A stretch of DNA of 15,327 nt from JBHPFQ01 sp042571625 (GCA_042571625.1 JBHPFQ010000014.1:1-15327); one strand, 5' to 3'. Counted from the first letter of the stretch, positions 1 through 7,902 are shown. The notes: generated by a model not told the origin, from the sequence alone. Numbers and translations: made by a program.

Positions 1-1146
1 AACAAGAATAGAATTAAAAGCTTTCAAAATATTTGTTTGATTGCTTTTTTGTTTTTATCTTTTTTTTCGCTTATCCGCGCTGAAAATATTATTTGGGGAA
101 TAAGAAAATTATTATATTTTTTATCTGTTTTCCCTATCTATTTTCTAATTATAAATGTTTTTGATTTGGATAAATTAAAAAATATAAAACAGATTAAGAA
201 AATTATTATAGTTTTTATTGGCGGAGGATTCCTTATAGCTTTAATAGGATTAATTCAATTTTTATCTCAATTTGTTTTTGGATTGGAATCAGTTTATGGA
301 TTTTGGGCTGTTAATATTGTTCCAGTTTTTTCTGGGTTTAATTATGGTTCTTTAATTCTTGCCTATTCTAGTTGGCTGGTTAATCTTAATGGGGCTACTG
401 TTATGCGCGCTTTTTCTATTTTTTCTGATCCGCATATATTTTCATTTTATTTGGGAATGTTATTGCCGTTTATGATTATAGTAATTATGATCATAAATAG
501 AAAATTATTCTTGAAGAACATATTTTTATTCTTAAGTGTTATTTGTTATTTATGCCTTCTTCTTTCTTTTTCTCGTGGAGCTTATTTTGCAATTATATCA
601 GCATTTTTTACAATGTGTTTTCTTTTATGGAAATATTTAGGAAATAAAAAAATACCAATTATATTATTTTTGTTGCTTCTAATTCTTGTAATTCCTGGGA
701 CTTCTTTTTCAAGTAGATTTTATTCTTCTTTCAACATTAATGAAAAATCTAATAGTGGGCGTTTGGAAATGTGGATGCGCGCGGGAAAAGCTGGTTGGCA
801 AAATCCAGCTCTTGGAATAGGACTTGGAAATTATTCTTTATCAATTGACGATAAATCAGATTATAGAAATCCTATTACCGCACATAATCTTTATTTAGAT
901 TTTTTTTCTGAGATTGGATTAATTGCTTTAGTTATATGGATCTCATTAATAATCGGGACTATTTGGCAATTATTTTTAAAGTTGAAAAAATCAGAAAAGG
1001 AAGAGCAGTATATTATTATTGGATTGATTGGTTCTTTAGTTTATTTTTCAACTCATAGTATTTTTGAAACAACAGTATATTCTCCAGTCATTTTAGCTGT
1101 TTTAATGGCAATTTTTGGAATATCTACGATTATATGCAAAAATTAA
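1..1146 (+). CDS. O-antigen ligase/polymerase family membrane protein (5' end beyond window)
   Basis: Polytopic membrane protein of the Wzy/WaaL-like family (Wzy_C domain), which joins or polymerises lipid-linked glycans on the outer face of the membrane. The frame is open to base 1, so the true start probably lies upstream; the first usable start inside the window is a TTG at 37 (369 residues). Numbered from that TTG, roughly ten hydrophobic segments are visible. The family signature follows: SFSRGAY (Arg180), R242xxxW246, then NPALGIGLGNY (residues 256-266), a periplasmic-type loop, and AHNLYLDFFSEIG with His283-Asn284. The stop codon overlaps the next gene by 13 bases, and that gene is a second member of the same family, so the two are likely co-transcribed. 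The substrate cannot be deduced; a polymerase, ligase or protein O-glycosyltransferase are all possible. Confidence 0.85.
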   Translation, partial: NKNRIKSFQNICLIAFLFLSFFSLIRAENIIWGIRKLLYFLSVFPIYFLIINVFDLDKLKNIKQIKKIIIVFIGGGFLIALIGLIQFLSQFVFGLESVYGFWAVNIVPVFSGFNYGSLILAYSSWLVNLNGATVMRAFSIFSDPHIFSFYLGMLLPFMIIVIMIINRKLFLKNIFLFLSVICYLCLLLSFSRGAYFAIISAFFTMCFLLWKYLGNKKIPIILFLLLLILVIPGTSFSSRFYSSFNINEKSNSGRLEMWMRAGKAGWQNPALGIGLGNYSLSIDDKSDYRNPITAHNLYLDFFSEIGLIALVIWISLIIGTIWQLFLKLKKSEKEEQYIIIGLIGSLVYFSTHSIFETTVYSPVILAVLMAIFGISTIICKN

Positions 1147-2303
1147 TTCGTTTTAGTATTTATTTAATTGTTTTGTGCTTTCCGTTATATATTATCAGAT
1201 TTTTAGTTTTGGGAATTTCTATTAATCTTATAGAATTAATGGTTTGTTTGTGTTTTGTTTTTTGGATTTTATATATTGTGTTTTCTTCTAAAATTAAAAA
1301 CATAGATTTATTGCAAAAAGAAAAATGGTTGCAGTATTCTATTTTTCTAATTTTTGCTGGTCTAACTATTTCAACTATTTTTTCTGAAAATCTAAGAATA
1401 AGCGCGGGTATTTGGAAGGGATGGTTTATTATTCCTTTGATGTTATTAATTTTAATTATAAATACTATTAAATCAGAAAAGTATATAAAAAATATTATAA
1501 TTTATTTAACAATTTCTGGGATAGCAGTATCTTTAATTGCCTTGTATTACTTTTTAAGTAGGAATTTAACTTATGATGGTCGGCTAAAAGCGTTTTATCT
1601 TTCTCCTAACTATTTAGCAATGTATCTATCGCCTATTTTTGTTTTATCTTTATATTTATATTCTGGTTTTAAGAAAAATATTTTCAAAATTATATTATTT
1701 ATAAGTCAATTTTTATTATTATTTATTATTTATTTAACTCAATCATATGGTGCTTTATTGGGTTTATGTGGAGCATTGATATTTTATATTTTTTTAAAAA
1801 ATAGAATATTTAAAACAATGTTGGCAATAATTTTAATTATGTTGATATTTTGTGTTCTATTGTCGCCAAGTCAAAAAATTTCATCTTTTAAATCTCGTTT
1901 AGTTATATGGCAAAGCGCTTTAGAAATAATAAAAAACAATCCTGTTGTTGGGATTGGTCCTGGAATGTTTCAAAAATATTATTTAGATTATCAATTTAAA
2001 TTCCCGCATTATATGGAATGGGCAGTTCCGCAGCCACATAATATTTTTTTAGCGTTTTGGTTGCAAACAGGAATTATCGGATTAATTGGATTTTTTTTAT
2101 TATTGATTGTTTTTTTTTCTTCCGTCATTCCAGCGAAATTAAGAATTCAACATATGCAGATTATTTTAACGGTAACGATGTTTTATGTTTTAATCCATGG
2201 CTTAGTTGATACAACTTATTGGAAAAACGATTTATCAATGATTTTTTGGATTATTATAGCTCTAAACTATACAGCAAACCATCTTTTTTATTTACAAAAA
2301 TAA
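1134..2303 (+). CDS. O-antigen ligase/polymerase family membrane protein (second copy)
   Basis: 389-residue protein with about ten to twelve hydrophobic segments. Family signatures are SPNYLAMYLSPIF (about 157-169), SRLVIW then NPVVGIGPGMF (269-279), and QPHNIFLAFWLQTG (300-313) with His302-Asn303. These match the Wzy_C arrangement, in which Arg and His residues of the extracellular loops act on undecaprenyl-linked sugar. The ATG at 1134 lies inside the end of the upstream gene (13-base overlap in another frame), which suggests coupled translation. Sequence similarity to the upstream neighbour is limited to the motifs, so these are old paralogues rather than a recent duplication. Where the first copy has SFSRGAY, this one has LTQSYGALLG, without the arginine, so the two may differ in substrate or role. 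Its last 50 bases overlap the opposite-strand beta-propeller gene. Confidence 0.88.
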   Translation: MQKLIRFSIYLIVLCFPLYIIRFLVLGISINLIELMVCLCFVFWILYIVFSSKIKNIDLLQKEKWLQYSIFLIFAGLTISTIFSENLRISAGIWKGWFIIPLMLLILIINTIKSEKYIKNIIIYLTISGIAVSLIALYYFLSRNLTYDGRLKAFYLSPNYLAMYLSPIFVLSLYLYSGFKKNIFKIILFISQFLLLFIIYLTQSYGALLGLCGALIFYIFLKNRIFKTMLAIILIMLIFCVLLSPSQKISSFKSRLVIWQSALEIIKNNPVVGIGPGMFQKYYLDYQFKFPHYMEWAVPQPHNIFLAFWLQTGIIGLIGFFLLLIVFFSSVIPAKLRIQHMQIILTVTMFYVLIHGLVDTTYWKNDLSMIFWIIIALNYTANHLFYLQK

Positions 2304-3390
2304 GATAATTTTCTTGGTTATCTAATAAAAGTTGGCTAGCATCAATTCCAATAGATAATATATCTGATTTTGCTAACAAAGATTTTTGGCCTGTATTTAA
2401 GTTTATTTTATAAAAAAAGTCAGTAAATTCTAAAAGATCTTTATAATAATCATCAGGTAAAACAGCTTTATCAGCAATAATTGTTGGAACAGCACAATAT
2501 GCTGTAATATTGTCTTGAGACCAAACGCATTTTTCTGGCAAAGTGATGAAATCTAATTCTCTTATTGTATAATCATTTGTGTTAAATAGATTTAATTTAA
2601 GATTTTCGCCTTGACTGTTTGTCTCTGAAAAAAGAAGTTTATCCCCTTGCGGTGACCAAAGGGTTGTCAGTCCATAAGTATTATCAATTAGTTTCCTAAA
2701 ATTTTCTCCAGAAGGGTTAATAGTATAGATAACGCTTTTTGCAAGTCCGCTTGGCTTAGTTCTTATTATTATTTGATTAGAACTTGGCCATTCTACAATT
2801 ATATCTTTTATTCTTGTTTGAAGAATGCTATTCCAGTCAGAGCCGTCTGGATTGGCAATGTTGATATTGTTAAGTCCGCTCTGAATGTCAAAATATTGGT
2901 AGACAATTTTATCTTCCGTTGGAGACCAATCAACAGAACTGATATTTTTTTCAAGCATAGCTGATTCTTTACTTTTAAAATTATAAAAATATTTTTTGAT
3001 CTGTTCGTCTTTTTGCTTGAAAAAACTAATTACTTTATTTTTATCTATTGGCGACCATTTTGTTTTTAAAAGGTTAGTTAAGGTATCTGATGATATTATA
3101 AATTGTTCAGACCCATCAAAATTAGATTGTAAAACATTGCCGCTTAAAGCAGAATAATATTTTACTAGATTTCCATCTGCAATAGGACTTAAAATTGGTT
3201 CTTTTGAGATTAGGTTAATTTTAATTGAAGATAGAGATGTTTCATTTTCGCCGATAATTATAGTATTATCTTTAACAAATTGTTCTTCTATTTTTGGAGT
3301 TTCCTGAAAGAAGAAATCATATAACAATAATGATCCTATAATAATAGTAGTAACAATAATTAATATAATTAAGATTTTTTTTAGAGACAT
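2254..3390 (-). CDS. membrane-anchored TolB/PD40-type beta-propeller protein, last gene of the T4SS-like operon
   Basis: 378 residues. A single N-terminal hydrophobic segment (about 5-24, after Lys4-Lys5) acts as an anchor or uncleaved signal, leaving the rest outside the cell. The body shows repeated propeller-blade signatures: KWSP (111-114), DWSP (154-157), LWSPQGDKLLFSE (244-256) and VWSQD (289-293), with asparagine/glycine turns such as NPDGS and NPSGE between them. These are typical of PD40/TolB-like WD40 repeats, a scaffold for protein or glycan binding with no catalytic residues visible. A segment LPDDYYKDLLEFTD (311-324) resembles a conserved stretch I recall in patescibacterial homologues. 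It starts 12 bases after the pilin gene stop, without a clear Shine-Dalgarno, and closes the operon. Its end overlaps the convergent glycan-ligase gene by 50 bases. Role in the apparatus is inferred from position only. Confidence 0.8.
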   Translation of the reverse strand: MSLKKILIILIIVTTIIIGSLLLYDFFFQETPKIEEQFVKDNTIIIGENETSLSSIKINLISKEPILSPIADGNLVKYYSALSGNVLQSNFDGSEQFIISSDTLTNLLKTKWSPIDKNKVISFFKQKDEQIKKYFYNFKSKESAMLEKNISSVDWSPTEDKIVYQYFDIQSGLNNINIANPDGSDWNSILQTRIKDIIVEWPSSNQIIIRTKPSGLAKSVIYTINPSGENFRKLIDNTYGLTTLWSPQGDKLLFSETNSQGENLKLNLFNTNDYTIRELDFITLPEKCVWSQDNITAYCAVPTIIADKAVLPDDYYKDLLEFTDFFYKINLNTGQKSLLAKSDILSIGIDASQLLLDNQENYLIFVNKKDGLLYSLEL

Positions 3391-3402
3391 AAAGTTTAAT
3401 TA

Positions 3403-4041
3403 TTAATATAATCCACAGCAATCATATTCGGATTCAGGGGTTGGTTTTGGACTTTCACAAAAGCTGTCATCATAATTTGTTTTTTTGAACATGCCACAAT
3501 CATTATTGCCAGTTTTTTCCCATTTATATTTATCTGTATCAATAATACATTGGCAAAATGAGGAATTCCATTTTTGGCCTGGCAAACATTCTGTTTCGCA
3601 TTTAGCAGGGCAATTATTAATAGAGCATGTAAGTTCAATTGACTCAATTTTTTGTGATTCAATTTCTGGAGGTTTTGGAGCTTGTATTGCGACTAAATTT
3701 GGATTTATTGTATTTAGAATTAAATAAGATGCTAAACCTAATACAAGCCCCGTGATAGCTCCATATATCCATTTTTTAGCTTCTTCTTGAGATGTAATGT
3801 TAGTTCCAGAGGCCATATATAGGAAACCTCCAAAAACCATAGCTCCAAAAGCAGCTAGTCCGACTACGCCTAAAGCAAAAAGATAAACATATCGTATATA
3901 ATCTTCTAATCCGATTTCACTTCCTTGTGTTGCCTGTTCTTGTCCAGGGATACCAATCTCCAGTTTATATTCCGCTTGAATAAAAGTAGTTGGCAGTACT
4001 AAGAAAAATAGAATAATTAATATGGTTAGAATTTTTTTCAT
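3403..4041 (-). CDS. VirB2/TrbC-like type IV secretion pilin with cysteine-rich C-terminal tail
   Basis: 212 residues. An N-terminal signal peptide (1-23, probable cleavage after IQA) is followed by two hydrophobic helices (about 49-77 and 91-113) with the short polar loop SGTNITSQEEAKKW between them, and by SYLILNTINPNLV (105-117). This is the arrangement of the T4SS pilin family common in Patescibacteria and of VirB2/TrbC pilins, which polymerise into the extracellular pilus. Unusually, about 90 residues follow, with ten cysteines (139, 144, 148, 152, 163, 165, 182, 195, 208, 209), beginning near base 3627; a core VirB2 pilin normally ends soon after the second helix. The tail is presumably outside the membrane and disulfide-bonded. 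The gene starts 3 bases after the upstream stop, in the same operon as VirB4. The pilin call is firm; the tail's role is unknown. Confidence 0.85.
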   Translation of the reverse strand: MKKILTILIILFFLVLPTTFIQAEYKLEIGIPGQEQATQGSEIGLEDYIRYVYLFALGVVGLAAFGAMVFGGFLYMASGTNITSQEEAKKWIYGAITGLVLGLASYLILNTINPNLVAIQAPKPPEIESQKIESIELTCSINNCPAKCETECLPGQKWNSSFCQCIIDTDKYKWEKTGNNDCGMFKKTNYDDSFCESPKPTPESEYDCCGLY

Positions 4042-4044
4042 ATA

Positions 4045-4785
4045 TTATTGACCGATTATTAATAAATTTGCTTTAGCTGATGTTTTTTGCATAGAATTAT
4101 TTTTATTTTCTACAAAAAGTTGAATATCTTTAGAAATCGTATTTATTGATTCGCTGATTTTTAGCTTAAAAATATTCGGATTTTCTGAATTGATAGATTG
4201 CGTAGCTTTTTCTTGTCCAAATCGCCAATCATAATTTAGCTCATCTATATTTTGCGTGCCAAAGAAATATGGAGTAGCTTTAAATTCTATTGTTTGATTT
4301 GGGAAGGCATGATATTTTTTAAGATTGATATTTGAATAGTCAAAAGCAGTAAGTTTTGATTGTAGAATGATTTGTGGTTTAATTGGTTTTATAGAGATAG
4401 ATTGTGATTGTCCTATAATATTGCTTTGTTCATCTTGAATTTCTAATTCAATAGAGTAAATATTATAAATACTATTGCCGATATCAAAATTAAATGTTTG
4501 TTTGCCTTTTTCAGTTATTCTTTCTTGGAGATAATTGTTACGGAAAAAAGACCAAGAATAAAGTGCTTTTTGTTGGTTGATATTTGGATCATTAATAATA
4601 GCTACAACTTCTATTTTGCTTCCGAAAGTTGGTAGAGCTTTGCCAGAATATTCTGCTGGGATATAAGTATTTGTTGACCATGTTAATGTGATTGCATCAA
4701 GAGAAGTAGTATTCTGTCCATTTATTGGTAAAACAGGGATAAACAGACAAAATATAATTATTAATAAAAAATATTTTAATTTCAT
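4045..4785 (-). CDS. secreted Ig/PKD-like protein of the T4SS-like operon, function unknown
   Basis: 246 residues. A clear signal peptide (hydrophobic 5-20, cleavage around 23) is followed by a wholly extracytoplasmic, beta-rich protein with no second membrane segment. Alternating hydrophobic strands, the phrases LYSWSFFRN and LNYDWRFGQE, and regular spacing suggest two Ig-like or PKD-like domains, roughly 40-135 and 140-245. The two tryptophan-containing strands would be the equivalent strand of each domain. Its ATG overlaps the TGA stop of the upstream membrane protein (ATGA at 4782-4785), a classic sign of translational coupling, and the pilin gene follows 3 bases after its stop. There are no catalytic motifs and no cysteines in the mature part. 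It may be a structural or adhesive partner of the pilus; this is inference from location and fold pattern. Confidence 0.7.
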   Translation of the reverse strand: MKLKYFLLIIIFCLFIPVLPINGQNTTSLDAITLTWSTNTYIPAEYSGKALPTFGSKIEVVAIINDPNINQQKALYSWSFFRNNYLQERITEKGKQTFNFDIGNSIYNIYSIELEIQDEQSNIIGQSQSISIKPIKPQIILQSKLTAFDYSNINLKKYHAFPNQTIEFKATPYFFGTQNIDELNYDWRFGQEKATQSINSENPNIFKLKISESINTISKDIQLFVENKNNSMQKTSAKANLLIIGQ

Positions 4786-5186
4786 TTTTCAATTAATTTG
4801 TTTAACATTTTAATTTTAGGCATATGTCCTCTTTGTTCTGCATAAATCCAAACAACGAAAATAGTCCATGTTGGGCAAAAGTCGCCCCAAAAAGGAATTA
4901 ATTCTGAAATAAAAGTAGTGGCGAACCTAGCTGTGGGAAATTTTTTTAATCGAAAAACGCACCAAAATCCTAAAATAGTAGCAGTGCATACACCAAAAAA
5001 GCGAAAAGTGAGTAGTCCTATTCCAAGATAATCAAGCGCATCGTCAATCAAAGCTACTATTCCTATTAGAATAAATTCAACACTACTTATTTGGCTTTCA
5101 GGTAATGTTGTGTCAGTGATTGATTCAATTCTGTCTTTTCTGTCTTTGGTTCGGGCTTTTGCTAATTGGTCTGTATAATTAGACAT
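4782..5186 (-). CDS. small multi-pass membrane protein of the T4SS-like operon, function unknown
   Basis: 134 residues. A charged N-terminus (1-30, rich in Lys/Arg/Asp) precedes about three hydrophobic segments (roughly 37-57, 62-79, 89-114) and ends with a basic tail, MPKIKMLNKLIEK. The phrase ELIPFWGDFCPTWT lies in the last membrane segment. It starts 4 bases after the VirB4 stop and has one of the few good ribosome-binding sites in the operon: AGAGGA at 5195-5200, 8 bases from the ATG and inside the end of the VirB4 gene. Its TGA stop overlaps the next start as ATGA. I do not recognise a named family. Size and position fit an inner-membrane accessory subunit of the secretion complex, which is inference. 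Confidence 0.7.
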   Translation of the reverse strand: MSNYTDQLAKARTKDRKDRIESITDTTLPESQISSVEFILIGIVALIDDALDYLGIGLLTFRFFGVCTATILGFWCVFRLKKFPTARFATTFISELIPFWGDFCPTWTIFVVWIYAEQRGHMPKIKMLNKLIEK

Positions 5187-5190
5187 AATT

Positions 5191-6975
5191 TTATTCCTCT
5201 TCTTTTGCTAATTCTTCTTTTGCTTTTTCAATCTCTAATAATTGCGCTGGATCTGAAGTTATAATTTGGTCTTCTGTATATGATGCGATAATTTGAATAG
5301 AAACATGTTTTAGTCCTGCGAAAAATAATCCTTCTCCTACATTGCATTGTAATAAATCAAATTTTTCATGTTCTGTTAAATTAAATGCTTTTTGGATAAT
5401 ATCAGAAGCGGCTGGCGATTGTTTTAATAATAATTGTAGCGAAGAGTTTGTTATAATTGGTTTGCCATATTTTGATTTCATAAAATCAGCAACATCTTGC
5501 GTAATAGTTGTTAGTCCAAGGAAATATTTTCGGCATCTTTTTGCGATTCCAAAAAGGAATGAAGCAGCGTCTTCATGTTGCATCATCAACCACGCTTCAT
5601 CAACAACCATTATTCTTTTTTTTCTTTTAGATCGAACAATATTCCAAATATAATTTAAAACAACATACATAGCTAGCGGCCTTAGTTCTTCTTCCATATC
5701 TCTGATGCTAAAAACTACTAATTGATTATCAAGATGAACATTAGTTGAATGATTAAAAAATCCTGAGTAACTGCCAGTTACGTATTTTTCTAATCTGACA
5801 GCTAAATTTTCTGCGCCAGTCATACCTCGTAATATTGTATAAAGATCTTGCATTGTTGGAGCGGGAATTTTATCAATGTCAGCAGATTCTGGAGTAATAT
5901 TTCTGGAAGCATATGTTTCAATGACTGCTTTATCCAAAATAGAACTTTCTTCAGGATTTAGTCCTCCAAGCATCATTTTTAATAATCCGACTAAATTTAG
6001 AATATTTGTTTTTAATGCATCTGCTTGACTTTCATCTGGTCCAGCAATAGGTACATCAAATGGATTAAGGTGATTTGGAGATGATTGCGATATATTTATA
6101 AATGTTCCGCCAACAGTGTCAGATAAATATTTATATTCTTTTTCCGGATCAACAATAATGACATCTACGCCCTGCATTAAAGATCTTAAAACTTCCAATT
6201 TAACAGAATAAGATTTGCCAGAACCAGATTTGGCAAATACAACCATATTGGCGTTTTCTAAACTAAATCTGTCAAATAAAATTAATGAATTATTATGCCT
6301 GTTAACGCCGTATAAAATTCCTTTATTGTCGCTTAAATCAGAAGAAATAAATGGGAAAGATGATGAAAGAGGAAGAGTATCAAGATTATTATGAATAATT
6401 AATTTGTCTGTTCCTAGCGGGAGAGTTGAAATAAATCCTTGTTCTTGTTGGAAGGCGCATGATTTAGTGTAAATAGTTTTAGTTTCTAATAGCGCTCGGA
6501 TTTTATTTTCTATTTTATTTAAATCTTCAATAGATTCTGCGAAAAAAGTGATGTACAATCCAAATTTGAAAAGTTTTTCTTCCCCTCTTTGTAATTGGTC
6601 TCTAAGATATTCAACATTTTGCAAAGCGGCTTCTAGCTGTGGATCTCTTACTTTGCCTGCTTCGGCTTGTAATGATATTTGTGATTGAATTTGTGTTGTT
6701 TTTTTTCTTAATTTTTTGAGTGCGTATGCTGTGCTTGTTGGAAAAGTAAATAAGGAAATATTCATTTCTTGATCAAGTGTAATTATCGGCGAGAGCCATC
6801 CACTGGCTAATGTTTGCGGATAAGTAAAAACAAAAATAGTTTTACCATATTTTTGTCCAATTTGAATATGATTGGATTCAATTTTTAATCCTGCTGGAGC
6901 GATAAGATCAATAATCGGCTCTAAAGACGGTTGTATAAATAATTCTGTTTTTTGTTCTTTCTCAAATAAAGGCAT
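5191..6975 (-). CDS. virB4: VirB4-family type IV secretion ATPase
   Basis: Cytoplasmic hexameric ATPase of the VirB4/TraC family, which powers pilus assembly and substrate transfer at the inner membrane. Counting from the ATG at 6975 (594 residues): an N-terminal mixed domain (1-220) contains GWLSPIITLDQEMNISLF and a coiled-coil-like stretch (85-135). The AAA+ core follows, with Walker A AKSGSGKS (248-255, catalytic Lys254), IIVDPEKEY (about 273-281), Walker B RIMVVDEAW (Asp459, Glu460), and ITQD with Gln493 as the sensor-type glutamine. All ATPase residues are intact. A TTG at 7017 would add 14 residues, but those overlap the upstream gene; the ATG lies one base after that gene's TAA and gives a normal VirB4 beginning, so I chose it. 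Neither start has a strong Shine-Dalgarno. This is the close patescibacterial VirB4 type. Confidence 0.95.
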   Translation of the reverse strand: MPLFEKEQKTELFIQPSLEPIIDLIAPAGLKIESNHIQIGQKYGKTIFVFTYPQTLASGWLSPIITLDQEMNISLFTFPTSTAYALKKLRKKTTQIQSQISLQAEAGKVRDPQLEAALQNVEYLRDQLQRGEEKLFKFGLYITFFAESIEDLNKIENKIRALLETKTIYTKSCAFQQEQGFISTLPLGTDKLIIHNNLDTLPLSSSFPFISSDLSDNKGILYGVNRHNNSLILFDRFSLENANMVVFAKSGSGKSYSVKLEVLRSLMQGVDVIIVDPEKEYKYLSDTVGGTFINISQSSPNHLNPFDVPIAGPDESQADALKTNILNLVGLLKMMLGGLNPEESSILDKAVIETYASRNITPESADIDKIPAPTMQDLYTILRGMTGAENLAVRLEKYVTGSYSGFFNHSTNVHLDNQLVVFSIRDMEEELRPLAMYVVLNYIWNIVRSKRKKRIMVVDEAWLMMQHEDAASFLFGIAKRCRKYFLGLTTITQDVADFMKSKYGKPIITNSSLQLLLKQSPAASDIIQKAFNLTEHEKFDLLQCNVGEGLFFAGLKHVSIQIIASYTEDQIITSDPAQLLEIEKAKEELAKEEE

Positions 6976-6976
6976 T

Positions 6977-7600
6977 TTATTTTGTTGATGGATTATAAAA
7001 CTTATAGAATAATTCAATTAATTCTTCTGTATTCAATGGGACAGAATTGACTCCAGCTCCTCTAAGTCCGCTCATAACGAATTCTACTCTTTGCCAAAGC
7101 TGAGTTTTATACTTTTGGAATTCTTCTTCCTTGATTTCGTCATCTCTTTCCTTGAATTTGCTTCTAAAGAATTTATTGAAAATTCCAGTATTTTTTACTG
7201 ATAAAGAGATTGGAGCATATGGAATAATTACATAAAACGAAGTAGTCATGATATTAGTCATTTCCGTAAGACTTTGAACAAAATCAATGTATTCGGTAGT
7301 TTGAATTTTTAGTAATTCATTTTCTTGTTTTGTCTCAAGTTTTCTTAATGTTTTTATATAAGGACTGATATCAAATTTTCTTGATGAAACCATAATCTGA
7401 ACTGGAAAATCCAGAGAATTAAGAAATAATTGATATTTATAAATAACAGCATCTTGTTCTTCTGTTGATTTTAAAGCAAGATTAACACTGGAAGCAAGAA
7501 GGACAGCGCGCATGCCTTTATTTTTAAGGACAATTACACCATTTCGGATGTCTTTTATTGGTAAATGTCCTTGCATTGAAGCGTTTGTTTTTTTTGTCAT
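6977..7600 (-). CDS. TraC-like (VirB4 N-terminal-like) T4SS component
   Basis: 207-residue soluble protein without signal or membrane segments. The N-terminus has HLPIKDIRNGVIVLKNKGMR (13-32), then ALKSTEEQDAVIYKYQLFLN and a stretch around ISPYIKTLRKLE leading to ENELLKIQTTEYIDF. This is the TraC-like domain found beside PrgI and VirB4 in Patescibacteria and Gram-positive conjugation loci, related to the N-terminal part of TraC/TrsE-type ATPases but lacking any Walker motif. It probably docks with VirB4 at the membrane. It begins one base after the PrgI gene and ends one base before the VirB4 ATG, giving the order PrgI, TraC-like, VirB4. The site before its start (AGAAAAAGAA) is a weak ribosome-binding sequence. 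An in-frame ATG eight codons later is an alternative start. Confidence 0.85.
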   Translation of the reverse strand: MTKKTNASMQGHLPIKDIRNGVIVLKNKGMRAVLLASSVNLALKSTEEQDAVIYKYQLFLNSLDFPVQIMVSSRKFDISPYIKTLRKLETKQENELLKIQTTEYIDFVQSLTEMTNIMTTSFYVIIPYAPISLSVKNTGIFNKFFRSKFKERDDEIKEEEFQKYKTQLWQRVEFVMSGLRGAGVNSVPLNTEELIELFYKFYNPSTK

Positions 7601-7601
7601 T

Positions 7602-7901
7602 TTATTCTTTTTCTTTATTTTCTCTTTTCCATAAATATAATCTCGGTCTGGAAAAGAATTTAAACATTGATCCTAAATATAAAATAAATGGTTGCCAATT
7701 ATCAACTTTATAAAATGCTAGCGCTAGCGAAAGAATTAAAATCGGAAGACCGATAAAAATAAAAATGAAAAAATTTGGAATTATAAACCATAACAATAAT
7801 AACACAGCTCCTCCAGCTAAGAGAAATAAAAATTGTTTCAAAGTAAAAGGACCTATTATTTTATCTTCAATATCAATAAATTGTGGTACATTAAATCGCA
7901 T
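7602..7901 (-). CDS. prgI: PrgI/VirB3-like inner-membrane T4SS protein
   Basis: 99 residues, the normal size of the PrgI family. It opens with MRFNVPQFIDIEDKIIGPFT, the characteristic start of PrgI proteins. Two closely spaced hydrophobic helices follow (about 23-43 and 45-64), then YKVDNWQPFILYLGSMFKFF and a basic C-terminus ending RPRLYLWKRENKEKE. PrgI is regarded as the Gram-positive counterpart of VirB3, a small membrane subunit that contacts VirB4. Its start is supported by a good Shine-Dalgarno (AGAGGA at 7910-7915, 8 bases before the ATG), which overlaps the last codons of the upstream gene. It is one base from both its neighbours, indicating co-translation with the TraC-like and VirB4 proteins. 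I am confident of the family; the exact role within this system is by analogy. Confidence 0.92.
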   Translation of the reverse strand: MRFNVPQFIDIEDKIIGPFTLKQFLFLLAGGAVLLLLWFIIPNFFIFIFIGLPILILSLALAFYKVDNWQPFILYLGSMFKFFSRPRLYLWKRENKEKE

Positions 7902-7902
7902 A

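Noticed and set aside
2302..2315. Imperfect inverted repeat AAGA...TCTT after the ligase stop
   Set aside because: It is short, A+T-only in effect, lacks a G+C stem and a T-run, and is inside the opposite-strand gene, so it is not a credible terminator.
3396..3662. 88-residue minus-strand open frame over the pilin tail
   Set aside because: It is another frame of the pilin gene. The pilin frame keeps the signal peptide, helices and cysteine pattern, so this is a shadow.
4782..4784. Possible use of TGA as glycine (code of some candidate phyla)
   Set aside because: Long genes here have no internal TGA and glycine is encoded by GGN throughout. Here TGA serves as a coupled stop, although read-through would add only one residue before a TAA.
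6976..7017. TTG start for VirB4 at 7017
   Set aside because: It overlaps the upstream gene by 41 bases, and the ATG one base after that gene's stop gives a normal family beginning.
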